In this document: piece by piece, positions 11,769 to 21,843 of the stretch | Layout: the number at the start of each line of letters is the position of its first letter | How positions within the stretch are numbered: the first letter of the stretch is position 1 | Source: Odontocerum albicorne | Lineage: Eukaryota; Arthropoda; Insecta; Trichoptera; Odontoceridae | Assembly: GCA_949825065.1 (NCBI GenBank) | Contig: OX463848.1 | Coordinates: forward strand, 38,320,663-38,384,662 | Direction: 5' to 3' | Length of the DNA stretch: 64,000 nucleotides | The notes under the pieces: model-generated | Database searches by the model: none | Told to the model about the DNA's origin: nothing | Seen by the model: only the letters and a program-made list of their open reading frames with translations | Made by a program: the position numbers and the translations under genes

Positions 11769-11879
11769 ATTTTATTTACCATATATTTTTAGTAATTTCA
11801 TCTTGAACTGTTTGTATTAAGTTTATCTTGAACGTCGTTGTCAAAGATCTGTCTTCATCTTTGCACAGATCACCTCTGT

Positions 11880-11965
11880 GAACTAGCACAGGTAAAATGT
11901 TGGACTTCCATTGATTTTGGGTTCGATTCCCGGTGTACTCGAAATAAAAACAGTTTATCTGTTAC
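11880..11965 (+). repeat. tRNA-derived SINE fragment
   Basis: Contains box-B-like GGGTTCGATTCCCGG preceded by an anticodon-arm-like segment and followed by AAATAAAAACAGTTTATCTG, a SINE body word. A weaker relative (GTGGATTTGATTCCCAA..AATAAAATAG) follows at about 12045-12125. Confidence 0.65.
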
Positions 11966-12129
11966 ACCCGTAAAAGCTATACACGTGCTAGTGTTGTGGC
12001 CATTCCCACATATACTTTCACGCATGATCACCGTTGCCTATATTGTGCTTGACTTTCATCCAGATTATGTGGATTTGATTCCCAATGATATTCGAATAAA
12101 ATAGTTTCAGTCTAGTAAAATAGTTTATC

Positions 12130-12455
12130 TGATTAAAATACTCATATATACTGGACATTTGCTGATGTTGTTGTTTTTCCATGTGCGGGATAGTTTTGTC
12201 GATACTTACGATGATGAACCGTAAATAATGTGCCTACTCAAATGGGTTAAAGTCTGAAGCATATCTCCCTATCACGTTTTTCAATATGTCCTAATCACAA
12301 AGAATCTCCGAAAGAAAATATCGTCTTCGGCCCCAGCAATCGAGCTTTGCAGTTAACCACTTCAGTAGTAAAAAAACCCTCAGTTCGTCATAATAGGTGA
12401 TGGAAACATTGCTGCTCGAGAGCAGGCAAAACAACCTCGTACACGTCTATCGAGT
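12130..12455. other. unannotated stretch
   Basis: No gene seen. Confidence 0.4.
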
Positions 12456-12540
12456 GCAAGTGTTTTTTTGGGAACCATCGGGAATCGAACCGAGCGAAAG
12501 ACCAGCATCTTATCAACAAGGTCATAGAAGTCATTGGTAT
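12456..12540 (-). repeat. tRNA-derived SINE fragment, minus strand
   Basis: GGGAATCGAACC is a reverse box B, and the stretch continues into an anticodon/D-arm-like region (complement of CTTATCAACAAGG). The acceptor stem is not intact. Confidence 0.6.
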
Positions 12541-13207
12541 TCTCTCAAAATTTATAAAAAAATGAATAGTATGACAACAAAAATTACTATTCACATAAGC
12601 CATTAACCATTCGCATAAAACTTTATGAAATTTTATTACAAAAATCTATTTTCAAAACTTGTGCGATTAGATTGAAAATTAAATCCAATACAGGCGAGAA
12701 ATAACAATAACTGACTAGTAAAAAAATATTTATTGGTCCACAATTTTATTCATGATATTTTTATCTAGGTGTTGAATCGACAACGTTCGTGACTTTTTTC
12801 GCTAAGCTTTTTACCACCTAGACACTTTGGGTTTGATTTCCGAAGATATTTTTGTAATTTGTAATTTTGGTATAGATCACATTTTATGGTGCGATAATGA
12901 TTGAGGCAACCGTTTTATGGTGCGATAATGATTGAGGCAACGGTTTTCGATTCAGCCTTCATCTCGGATCGATTGTCTACTAGTGGCGTCAAATGATAAT
13001 TTTGTCGCATTCAAAGTTTTCTGCAAAAATACTGGTATTCTGTTGGGCTGCTTGAACGTTGTCTTAGCCGATTTATAAACATATACATATATACACTGCA
13101 CATGAAGTCATTTTCCTTCTCCCGTGACGTCAGACCTTAAGTTCGTCGGCGCTTCTTATCTTTTCACACTCCTGTGTATCACCGTTTCAACAGTTTTTCC
13201 TTCGTCA
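12541..13207. other. mostly unannotated; 31-bp duplication
   Basis: At 12884-12945 the block TTTTATGGTGCGATAATGAT + TGAGGCAAC occurs twice in tandem. A weak SINE-like region with GGGTTTGATTTCC lies near 12825. Otherwise nothing recognised. Confidence 0.5.
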
Positions 13208-13307
13208 TTAACCTTTCCCTTCCGGTGCTAAAAAAACCGCGCGTTCCGGTGCTATGTATTCAATACACATGTTAAGATGAGCGATTTAAAATCGGAAAAA
13301 TAAGAAT
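13208..13307. mobile_element. TTAA MITE, copy 3, 5' part
   Basis: Starts TTAACCTTTCCCTTCCGGTG and continues with the family's 'gcgatttaaaatcggaaaaataag' region. It is cut at 13307 by the LTR retrotransposon. The interrupted MITE resumes after the second LTR at 23276. It is clearly more diverged than copies 1 and 2. Confidence 0.8.
13303..13307. other. target-site duplication, left (AGAAT)
   Basis: AGAAT precedes the 5' LTR and recurs at 23276-23280 directly after the 3' LTR. Because of repeated A's the true length could be 4 to 6 bp. Confidence 0.75.
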
Positions 13308-14739
13308 TGTCAGGACTTGGGTACGGCCGACCAATTAGTTTATTGTAGTTAAAAAATAACCATTAAAAATAGTGAACCAGAGCAGTCAAAGGGAGATCTT
13401 GCGTCATTTTCGAGAAGGATTGCTTCCTATTGTTTCAAACTTAACTGCCTCGAGTGGCTGGCTTGTCTTCCCATTTGTATAGAAATACACGACACTTTAT
13501 GAGGATCGGTAATTAGTGTTCCGTCTGCGATCTGTTTTATTGCAGTCACAGATAACTATTGTTACTAAGAAAAGAAAATAAAACTTTGCGCAAGATATAT
13601 TTCGAGGGCGAAGGCGCTTTTATGACCGCGATTGTCATGCGAGGGAGAAAAAAGGGGTCAAAAAATTTCTCTTCTCCTTTCTAAAGAAATACGTCGAGCT
13701 TAATTTATTACGGACATAGTTAAATATTGAAAACAACGGCTGAGAATAACAATTCACTCGAGATACATTAAAAAAAAGAAGGGTCCAGTATTGTCTCTTA
13801 AACAATAAGTTTCACCGGATGTTATACAAAAAGGATTCTCGACTTAATTACGCTGTGAAAGTTTAAATAGACTATTCATTGGCAAAATAACGAAAAGGTT
13901 TATGATTTTTTTAACGGTCGCGAGGGACTTTCTATAGAGTTCCAAAATGGCGGCGCTAGGCTGAGATCCCTTAAATTAAGGGACCGCGATCTTCCGAGCC
14001 CATTCTCTCGCCACGAAGTTATCAAGTCAACATCATTCTCGTCTTGACGCTGTTCGCGAACTTGAACAAGCTTTTCTCACATTTGATTGTTCATTCTTAT
14101 TTGATACAATTTGTCCGGTAAATTCCCGAGGAACTGAGTCGTGTGGGTGTATTACGACACGAATTGGCGGTCGCCAACCACTGAGGGAATTTCTTCACAT
14201 CAGCGGCCCTGTAGTAACAGTATAAGGTCAGAGGGCCATATACGAGTCGACCTGGTCATACACTTGAAGCGGATCTGGGATAATACATTTTGTCCTGTTT
14301 TGGAGTAAGATCAACCTTATTTATCCTCTTTTGCTTGTCATTTTATGGTGATATTTGAGTATTCTAGAGATTGGCGAGATCTAATCTTTGAGAATTGACA
14401 CATTTCCGCAACGGACTGTTGTGTGATAATAAATTACTTCGACTGCCTGTCCATCTGAAAGGTTAGCGGAGTAGCAGCGAGAAATCTGCCCATTTGATTT
14501 TCCTGACGGAGTATCAGCTCGTCAGGATTAAATATATAACCAATTAACAGCAAATATGTGTTTCATTATGTATTTATACCTACCCAAGCACTGACGAATG
14601 CCTACCTCTTCCCACGACATCTTGAGATCTTATTGAGCCTTGTTTTACCTATACTGAGCTACCGGAGTAAGAGTCATACATTGTAACATCCAGGCTTTTA
14701 GTAATCCAACTTAATTAATTAAAGGGTAAAAAGTCTGAA
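13308..14739 (+). repeat. 5' long terminal repeat
   Basis: Begins TGTCAGGACTTGGG and ends ..GTCTGAA. It is followed at once by a primer-binding-site-like sequence. At 1432 bp it is long for a gypsy-type LTR. Promoter and polyadenylation sites should lie here; I cannot place them with confidence. Confidence 0.9.
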
Positions 14740-14741
14740 AC

Positions 14742-14764
14742 TGGCCGCCTTTCAACGCGGGGCC
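14742..14764 (+). promoter_or_regulatory. probable primer-binding site
   Basis: TGGCCGCC..AACGCGGGGCC begins two or three bases after the LTR, the expected place for minus-strand priming by a tRNA 3' end (TGG matches the tRNA CCA end). I cannot name the tRNA. Confidence 0.5.
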
Positions 14765-14844
14765 TACCTAGAGGTTCGTCGTCGGGCTTGGACGGTATAA
14801 TTTGTATTTTTATGTTTTTTTCCTTTCTTTCTTCTTTTGGTACT

Positions 14845-15115
14845 AGAATAATTTGTGCATTGCTGTGTTGTGTACTGTGTATTGGAATTTTATGTTTTTT
14901 TTTCTTCTTTTTTCATTTTTCGATTTGAATATCTTGTGCATTGCTTTATTGTATACTGTGTATTTGAGTTTTATGTTTTTTTTTCTTTTTTTGATTTGAA
15001 TATCTTGTGCATTGCTTTGTTGTGTACTGTGTATTTGAATTTTATGTTTTCTTCTTTCTTTTCTTCCTGTTTTTATTCGAAATTTTGTGCATTGTTGTAT
15101 TGTATACGGTGTATA
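14845..15115 (+). repeat. ~73-bp tandem repeat in the retrotransposon leader
   Basis: Four copies of a unit with 'TTGTGCATTGC', 'TGT[AG]TACTGTGTATT' and a T-rich tract. It makes a spurious Phe/Tyr-rich open frame (14855-15139). It lies in the untranslated leader before gag. Confidence 0.8.
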
Positions 15116-15910
15116 ATTTTGTTATATTATTTTGATTAACGGCGTATAACTCGGTAAAGAATCGAAAGCAATTCAGGACCGTTAAAACAACAAAGCATAG
15201 GCTTTGTACTTCAGTCAAGTCGGTCGGGCGGAAATTGATTCGAGTACCGTTTTGTTTGGCGGTCATTTTGTGTATGAGTTGAGGATTTTATTTATTAATT
15301 AAATAAAATATAATAACCAACTAATAACGTGCGGCTGATAAAAGCTGTGCGAGTGTAGGTAGTTATTTTCTAAAATTAGAAAAAATCGAGTTGAGCGTAG
15401 TTTTACGAGGAGTATAATCTCGAATTTGGCCGGTAATCGGGTAGGCAGAGCTAGTGGAACGCCATAGTTTCTTGTGATTGGCCGGGTGTTTAGCAGCTGA
15501 TAGAAGTTCCTTGTTGCATTGGCAAGGAATAATTCGTTACGTTTTCTTTCCGGTTGGATAGAGTTAGTGGCGTATTCCGGAGTTTGGATCGCTTTGAAGA
15601 TTTTTAAATCATCAACAAAAAATAGAATATTTAGAGCACTAAGTTTGCCAACTATAACATTATTCGTTCAGAGCCGTCCGGCTGTTTCGCTAATTAAGTT
15701 TGACGAATACTAGCTGTCGTACATCTGGTCGGCGAGATTAGTAGTAGACCGGTGTTATAATAGCGTGGCCGGGTGATCGAACTTATTGAATTATTCTATT
15801 TTAGGCCTTTAAGGTAGAGTTGTTTTCTTCGATTACATGCGATTGGAATTTCTGGTGAAGGCTATTCCTGAGATTGGGAACGCGTATTAATAACAGCGTG
15901 GCCTAGAGTC

Positions 15911-17089
15911 TTGGGGATTTCTAATCTTTCAGATAGAACTCTCACCTTGCTAGCTGAGGATAAGTCCACAATGAGTCCTATTGACAATATTACGAGTGCA
16001 ACTAAGGAGAGATTGATTGGGGAATTGATGGAAAGGGGAATCACTCCGGGTAACAAACTCCCCAGGTTGCGTCGGCAAGCATGGAGCTACAATCGGGGCC
16101 TCGTTCACTCTCCTACAGAAGAGGTTATATTGCCTCAAAGGTCTAAGGCACATGTTAATTTGCGAGGAGCCCCGGAATTTTCTATGGAACTGGTTTCCGG
16201 AGCGACAGCCCCTCGTTCGGACTCTTCCTTGCCATTTACCGGGTCTTGCCCTTCAAGAGACTTGGGAATGTTGCCGTCTCCTAGCACTAGAGGTAATCAA
16301 TTACCTCCATTAAATATCAATTTTTCATCGTGGCCAGTGGATCCGTTTAATGGCTCGGGTAGCGTACGTCAGTTTTTGGTTAGGCTCGAGGAAATAGCAC
16401 ACGCACGTAGGTTCGATGTAGACTCTCTCTCTCCCGTCCTACCTGAATTTTTGCGCGACAGAGCCCTGACCTTTTTCAGGATTACGTATAGGAACCCTAT
16501 GAGATGGGCTACATTGAAGGCACATTTTTTGGAGAGGTTCGAATCGGAGAGTTTTATGGTAGATAGAAAGCTGGATATTTGGGCATCCAAGCAGGGTCAC
16601 GAAGAATCTTCCACCGATTATATATCACGAATTTTGGAAGTAAACAGTACACTGGACTCTGCCTTGACGGAGGTGGAGCTGTTACAGGTGTTCAAGAGAG
16701 GCCTTCACGTTAGGTTTAGCTCAGTCCTTGTCAGTACGCGGCCTGCGTCAGTACGAGAGATGGAAAGAGTATGTGCCTCTTTCGAACAAATGAACAGGAG
16801 TGGTGAGGTATCACCCCGGCCGCTGCAGATGCAGCCAAGGGTAAGGGCACGTGTGTCATCCGTCTCACAGAAGGTTATCGGTAGAGGGCCGACCTTGTTG
16901 AGGTGTTTCTTGTGCAATCTTCCGCATCATATTGCCCGCGACTGTCCGCACAAACCACTTATCCAGAAGGAACCGGATAAGTCGCCAAGTAATCGCGTAA
17001 GGAGTCGTGCCGAGACTTCTAGACCTTTTACTTTGCTGACGGATACTTCGCGTCCGCCGCCGAGCTCCTTAATTCCAAAAAACAGATAG
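15911..17089 (+). CDS. gag: gag polyprotein of the LTR retrotransposon
   Basis: A 392-residue intact frame forming the capsid/nucleocapsid precursor of a Ty3/gypsy-like element. Residues ~25-50 (ATKERLIGELMERGITPG) look like the short SAP-like segment present in some insect gag proteins. Residues ~135-280 match the retrotransposon gag capsid fold (FNGSGSVRQFLVRLEE, then RWATLKAHFLERF). Residues 332-345 form a CCHC zinc knuckle (CX2CX4HX4C: CFLC..H..C). The C-terminus is Arg/Ser/Pro-rich. An alternative start is Met21. The frame is open although the downstream pol is broken. The protease remnant follows in another frame. Confidence 0.85.
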   Translation: MGISNLSDRTLTLLAEDKSTMSPIDNITSATKERLIGELMERGITPGNKLPRLRRQAWSYNRGLVHSPTEEVILPQRSKAHVNLRGAPEFSMELVSGATAPRSDSSLPFTGSCPSRDLGMLPSPSTRGNQLPPLNINFSSWPVDPFNGSGSVRQFLVRLEEIAHARRFDVDSLSPVLPEFLRDRALTFFRITYRNPMRWATLKAHFLERFESESFMVDRKLDIWASKQGHEESSTDYISRILEVNSTLDSALTEVELLQVFKRGLHVRFSSVLVSTRPASVREMERVCASFEQMNRSGEVSPRPLQMQPRVRARVSSVSQKVIGRGPTLLRCFLCNLPHHIARDCPHKPLIQKEPDKSPSNRVRSRAETSRPFTLLTDTSRPPPSSLIPKNR

Positions 17090-17179
17090 GGGACCAACCC
17101 GGTCAAGGTAATTCGGAGCTAAGGGGTTGGTCAAATACAATAGAATTAAGAAATAATAGCCGTAACCTTGGTGCCATAG

Positions 17180-17535
17180 AAATTTCAAATGCTAGGGATG
17201 AGAGACCCTATCTTCATTGTGAAATTCAGGGCTCACCATTTAGGGCGTTGCTAGATTCAGGTGCAGCAATTAACGTAATAGGTGGTAATCTGTATAAAAA
17301 TTTTAAGGACTTACGGTTTATTATGCGAACTACTGAGGGAGTCGTTCACACGGCTGATAGTCAGGGACATCGGGTGCTGGGTACGATCCAGTTGCCCTTA
17401 CATTATGATCACCAAACTGTGTTGGTGGAATTCCAGGTAGTTCCTTCTTTAGATACTTGCTTGGTGCTCGGTATTCCCTTCTTGAAGCGTTCCGGGCTTA
17501 CGCCGGAATCGTTTTCTCATTCGAGTAGGAGTTAA
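17180..17535 (+). pseudogene. retroviral-type aspartic protease remnant
   Basis: The frame contains LLDSGAAINVIGG, the DSGA active-site motif of retropepsins in which the Asp is catalytic. Later VLGIPFLKRSG corresponds to the conserved 'LG.dfl' end of the domain. The longest Met-initiated piece is 17248-17535; upstream sequence in the same frame (about 17180 on) adds the N-terminal strand. It is in a different frame from gag, so it would need a frameshift, and it ends in TAA before RT. No longer part of an intact pol. Confidence 0.75.
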
Positions 17536-17541
17536 TGGCTC

Positions 17542-17942
17542 AATAATGCCTCCATTGTTCCGAAAAAGGATGCTTCTGCTCGAATCGTATTGGACCCCGC
17601 AAACTAAATTCCGTGACGCAGACGGACTGTTATCGGTTACCTAACATCAACCGAATTCTCGACAATCTTCGAGATACGCGCTACCTCACTGCTTTAGATC
17701 TGAGCCATGAGTTTTGGCTAATGCCATTAAGCAAAGAGTCTAAATGTAAGACGGCATTCTTTGTAGAGGGCCGGGGACAATATCGGTTTGTGGTCACCCC
17801 ATTTGGCTTAAAAAACATTCCTGCTGAGATGCAACGAATGATGGAACAATTGTTCGCCGATCAGGGTGACCAGGGTTCTGTACCATGTTGGTTTAATAAT
17901 ATGCAAACAGGACTGAGAGTCTTGGAGATAATTAATTATTGA
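17542..17942 (+). pseudogene. reverse transcriptase fragment (fingers/palm start)
   Basis: First piece, in the protease frame: IVPKKDASARIVLDP, then a stop. A second piece in another frame (17613-17942) carries YRLPNINRILDNL, RYLTALDLSHEFW and FVVTPFGLKN, the early RT motifs of gypsy-type pol. The sequence breaks off after 'MMEQLFADQG'. The YxDD catalytic box, RNase H and integrase are missing. Function is lost. Confidence 0.85.
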
Positions 17943-19878
17943 CTTTATTGATCTCAGGTAAAGGCTTGAGAGTTATAATTCTTGTGTGTTTTTCCGTATC
18001 TGATTATCTGCCATGCATACATCTTATTGTCCTGAATTGTAATTTTTTTTGTTGCATTAATTATATTTATAATTTCATTTCTGTTAGTATTGTATTGTAT
18101 TTGTGCCTATGTATTGTATTTGGTATTGTGTTCCTTTGAGGTTGCCTTCTAGACGTACGGCTATAATTGTTTGTGCCTGTGCGTGTATTAGGAAGCCGTA
18201 CTACAGGGTTATACAAATCCGAATTTTGCGATGACGCATGCAAATGTCTAGGTCATCTTACGTACCGCGACGAACTCAGGAGGGTTCCTAGTAGAGAGTA
18301 ATATTGTAGAAGTTTCATAACCAGCGGCATGGTAAATAAGTTAGAATTTTACTCGTATTACCCGTATATTGTAGTTAGTTCAGTTTAATTTTCGAAACAA
18401 CGCCTAGCCTTGCGGTAAGCTCGCCAGCCATAAGCTTCATGATACCGCAGATGTAATAGAAACCTAGATCGCTGATTAATTAGTACAAGTATGTCACCAA
18501 AGGGCGAAAAAAAAACTTTGATTTGTTTTTCTATCGCAAGGGTATTACACACCCTGATTTTTAGAACGTCTACATATATAACGCGTGGTGACAACTTTAT
18601 TGTGCTCGGGCAGGAAATCAGAGACCTTAGGGCGCATGTCTGTATACAAGCGAGCGAGTATACCATGCAGTATTGAAGCAACATGTTCGTTTAACCTCCT
18701 TCATCGGGAGCGGAGCATGTTTTCACGATGCTGGCCGTAGTATAAAGTTGGCAAGTTGTTTAAACTTCATCGTTGAGGTGGCGTCATCGAAAATTATTAG
18801 TTAAAGGTATATGAGGAATAAATATCCCCGCCATGATCCGCAGAAGACTAGTATAGGAGAGGTTTAATTCCTCATTAATTACGTGTTCGTCAAGTGGTTT
18901 AGAGTAAACCAATGCGAGTGATGCGAACACCTAGGGAAGGATTGTTCATGCCTCAATGATACTGTGAGAATAGCAAGATGAGTTCACCTTTCTTCTCCTC
19001 GCCATAATCTCTACCCTGCCCCATCATGGATCGTTCTCCGAATAGAGGGGCCGTGCCGGAAGAACGTTTTGTTCGCACTTTTTGCAATAACTAATGGTAT
19101 AAGGCAAAGGGAACAACCTTTAGGTTAAAAGTACAGATAGGTTGTGGCAGGCTGGAAGCTAAGCGCTGCTTGGTGTAGTTTACACCTAGGTTATAAACCA
19201 CCTAGTTGGACAGGTGGTATGGAGAGGGTATTCTAGCCAATCAAACGCTGGGCGATATTTCAGCAACAAATTAGCGCCCCGATTTGTCAAGTGTGTGGTC
19301 ACAAGGTAAATTTCCGACACAATATATGAACTGTCTGACCTGAAGGGGAAAGTGGCAGGTAAATTTCGCGTCAAAGACATCGCCAAGGTGGAATAAAGGC
19401 TCCATTACGGTGAATTGACGCGAGAGCTGCCGTGGCACTTGTGGTAATTCAGTTTTACCAAATTAGGTTTCCATGTTCCAAGAAAAAAATATGGTGGCGC
19501 TCAATAGACCATGCGCTGGACAATGAGTGGTGATTTTTGCTGATAGCATAGCGTTTGTATGCGCGTCTTTTGATAGAGCGTCGACGCTCACTTCCTCATG
19601 ATGTCACATTGGATACATCCTTACCAATTCCTTATCCTGTTCTATCAAGGGTCGCTCACCTGGCACTAGGTCGTATAGGTTGAATGGAAGGCAGCTCCAT
19701 GATAGGGAATGAGTGGGGTTGCTACCGGGGTTTGGGAAGTGCTGCTGGGAAGTATGAATGAAAAGGATTGGGTGCGTGCTTTGGTGGGGGGGGCTTTCGA
19801 TGGGATATCCTTTAATTGTGAGGCTTCGGCCAATGATTTTTTTTTGTTGTTGTTTTGTATATTTTTTTTTTTTTTTGT
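17943..19878 (+). other. non-coding interior of the LTR element
   Basis: About 1.9 kb where the rest of pol should be. I see no integrase or RNase H motifs in any frame. Base composition is mixed, and a few short open frames (for example 18385-18684 minus) have no recognisable domain. Probably sequence captured or rearranged into a non-autonomous derivative. Confidence 0.6.
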
Positions 19879-19881
19879 AAC

Positions 19882-20592
19882 TGTCAGTCCGGTCTAGGTG
19901 GGCAGGCGTCCGCGACGCCATCGGTACACGGAGGTGCATAGTATGATATGACTACGTCATGCACATCTTGGCTCCGCCCGTTGGTTCTGCGGCCGTCGCA
20001 CCGACGACTTAGGTGGGCGCTCGCGGCACCATTGGTACCAGGACCTCCATAGTAGTGTGTATGGACTCCGCCCTTTGGGTCCGCAGGCGTCACACTGGTG
20101 ACAAAGGTTTTATTGTCAGTCCGGTCTAGGTGGGCAGGCGTCCGCGACGCCATCGGTACACGGAGGTGCATAGTATGATATGACTACGTCATGCACATCT
20201 TGGCTCCGCCCGTTGGTTCTGCGGCCGTCGCACCGACGACTTAGGTGGGCGCTCGCGGCACCATTGGTACCAGGACCTCCATAGTAGTGTGTATGGACTC
20301 CGCCCTTTGGGTCCGCAGGCGTCACACTGGTGACAAAGGTTTTATTGTCAGTCCGGTCCAGGTGGGCAGGCGTCCGTGGCGCCATCGGTACCCGGACGTA
20401 GGTAGCATGGTGTGGGGACATCATGCGTATCTTGGGTCCGCCCGTTGGTTCTGCGGCCGTCGCACCGACGACTTAGGTGGGCGCTCGTGGGCACCATTGG
20501 GACAAGGACGACCGTAGTTTTGTGCGTGGACAACATGTACAACTTGGCTCCGCCATTTGGGTCCGCGGGTGTCGCACTGGTGACAACGGTTG
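19882..20592. repeat. 232-bp GC-rich tandem repeat, three copies
   Basis: Units start TGTCAGTCCGGTC at 19882, 20114 and 20346. Copies 1 and 2 are almost the same; copy 3 is diverged. Each unit has two related halves with 'GGTGGGCAGGCGTCC.CG' and 'GGTGGGCGCTCGCGGCACC'. A decayed half-unit follows at 20775-20890. The strong G+C content contrasts with the AT-rich surroundings. The unusual frames (PADPKGGVHTHYYGG..) in the minus strand are periodic by-products. Unit function is unknown. Confidence 0.9.
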
Positions 20593-20621
20593 TGGAGTAG
20601 GCTCCAACCAATCAGCGAAAG

Positions 20622-20715
20622 GCTTACGGATGGCCTATATACATCCAGTAGGAGGCTTACGGATGGCCTATATACATCCAGTGGAGGCTTACGGATGGCC
20701 TATATACATCCAGTG
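20622..20715. repeat. 33-bp tandem repeat, three units
   Basis: Three near-perfect copies of GGCTTACGGATGGCCTATAT + ACATCCAGT, between the GC-rich 232-bp array and its decayed half-unit. Confidence 0.9.
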
Positions 20716-21284
20716 GGGGTTGTTGAGTGTGACTCCAACCATGGGCGTCATGAACCCAAATTTGCATGTGCTCCCGGTCTAGGTGGACGCTCATGGCACC
20801 GTCGGTGCCCGGATAACCATGGTATTTTATGGATCATGCGAGTTTTGGCACCGTCCGTGATGTGGGTGGGCGTCGCACTGACGACTCTGGCTAGCACGAG
20901 AATTGGCACTAAAGGGATGACGATCCCCGAGGTGATGATATTATAAACACATATTTGCTGTATTGTATAACCAAGTGTAACTGTTTCTTGTCAGTTTTTA
21001 GACCTGGAGGAGGCCTATAGTCAGATGTCGCCCCTATGAGTGGTGTCTCAGGGCCGTGTAATGGAAAATCGTATGTTAAATGTGTCTTATATAGTCTCAT
21101 TATTGATATATCGCCAGACTTGTATCTTGCAATATCAAAGATCACCAGACAAGCGGGAGGAAACTCACCTTGCTTCCTTAATTCAAGTGATTAGGTTAAG
21201 AAACTAAATCAGTGCCCCTAAAAGTGCAGACTATCGGATCCGGTTCTGGGGAAGCCGTTGTGAACTAACATAATTACTATTAAG

Positions 21285-21560
21285 TAACTTGATCTGTTTT
21301 TGGGCATTACTCTTGTGAGTGTGTTGCCTTTGTAATCTTAAATGTTTGTACATTTTTCTATTGTAAATTAATAAGAATTATTAGGTGTAACCATGCTGTA
21401 GAGAAGGCGATAGTATCTGTTCTTGAACATTACTCTTGTGACTGTTTTGTCTTGTTATCCTAAATGTTGTATGTTTCTTTTTTTTTTTGTAAAAATAATA
21501 ATAAGACTTATTATGTGTAACCATGTTGAGGGGAAGGCGATAATTGATGTTCTCCTGTAT
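21285..21560. repeat. ~130-bp tandem duplication in the LTR element
   Basis: The block 'CATTACTCTTGTGA.TGT.TTG..TTGT' through 'TGTGTAACCATG.TG..GAGAA/GGCGATA' occurs twice (about 21304 and 21428). Then comes a possible small exon-like frame (21590-21707, after TTTCCAG), which I cannot assign. Confidence 0.75.
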
Positions 21561-21833
21561 TGTGCCTTGCTCTATAAAATGTTTAACTGTTTCCAGGTGT
21601 TCTTAGATAGGGAAGCCCTGAGAGCTAGTTTTTCGTGGTTTCCTACTCTTTCGCAAATGCAGGGGCTTATTAAATCGTCCACGAGCGTATCCGGCATGAC
21701 CCAGTAACGTCATGCCCTTTAGCATAGTATCTAATCCTTGTTTCGGCAAGCAGGTGTATGACCAATTGACACAGGGCCGTAATCAGTACTTGAATTATTA
21801 TTTTTTTTTTATTTTTTTTTTTTTTCGGTAACA

Positions 21834-21843
21834 TAAAATGGAG
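21834..21843 (+). promoter_or_regulatory. candidate polypurine tract
   Basis: AAAATGGAG directly before the 3' LTR is in the right place for plus-strand priming, but short and interrupted by a T. Confidence 0.35.

Noticed and set aside
14855..15139. Hydrophobic 94-aa frame before gag
   Set aside because: Comes from a T-rich tandem repeat in the untranslated leader.
19882..20890. Possible CRISPR-like or rDNA array because of regular GC-rich repeats
   Set aside because: Units are 232 bp without short repeats and unique spacers, and lie inside a retrotransposon; no rRNA sequence seen.
21423..21707. 94-aa frame with FLDREALRASFSWF near the 3' LTR
   Set aside because: No recognised env or integrase motif; a spliced small exon remains possible but unsupported.
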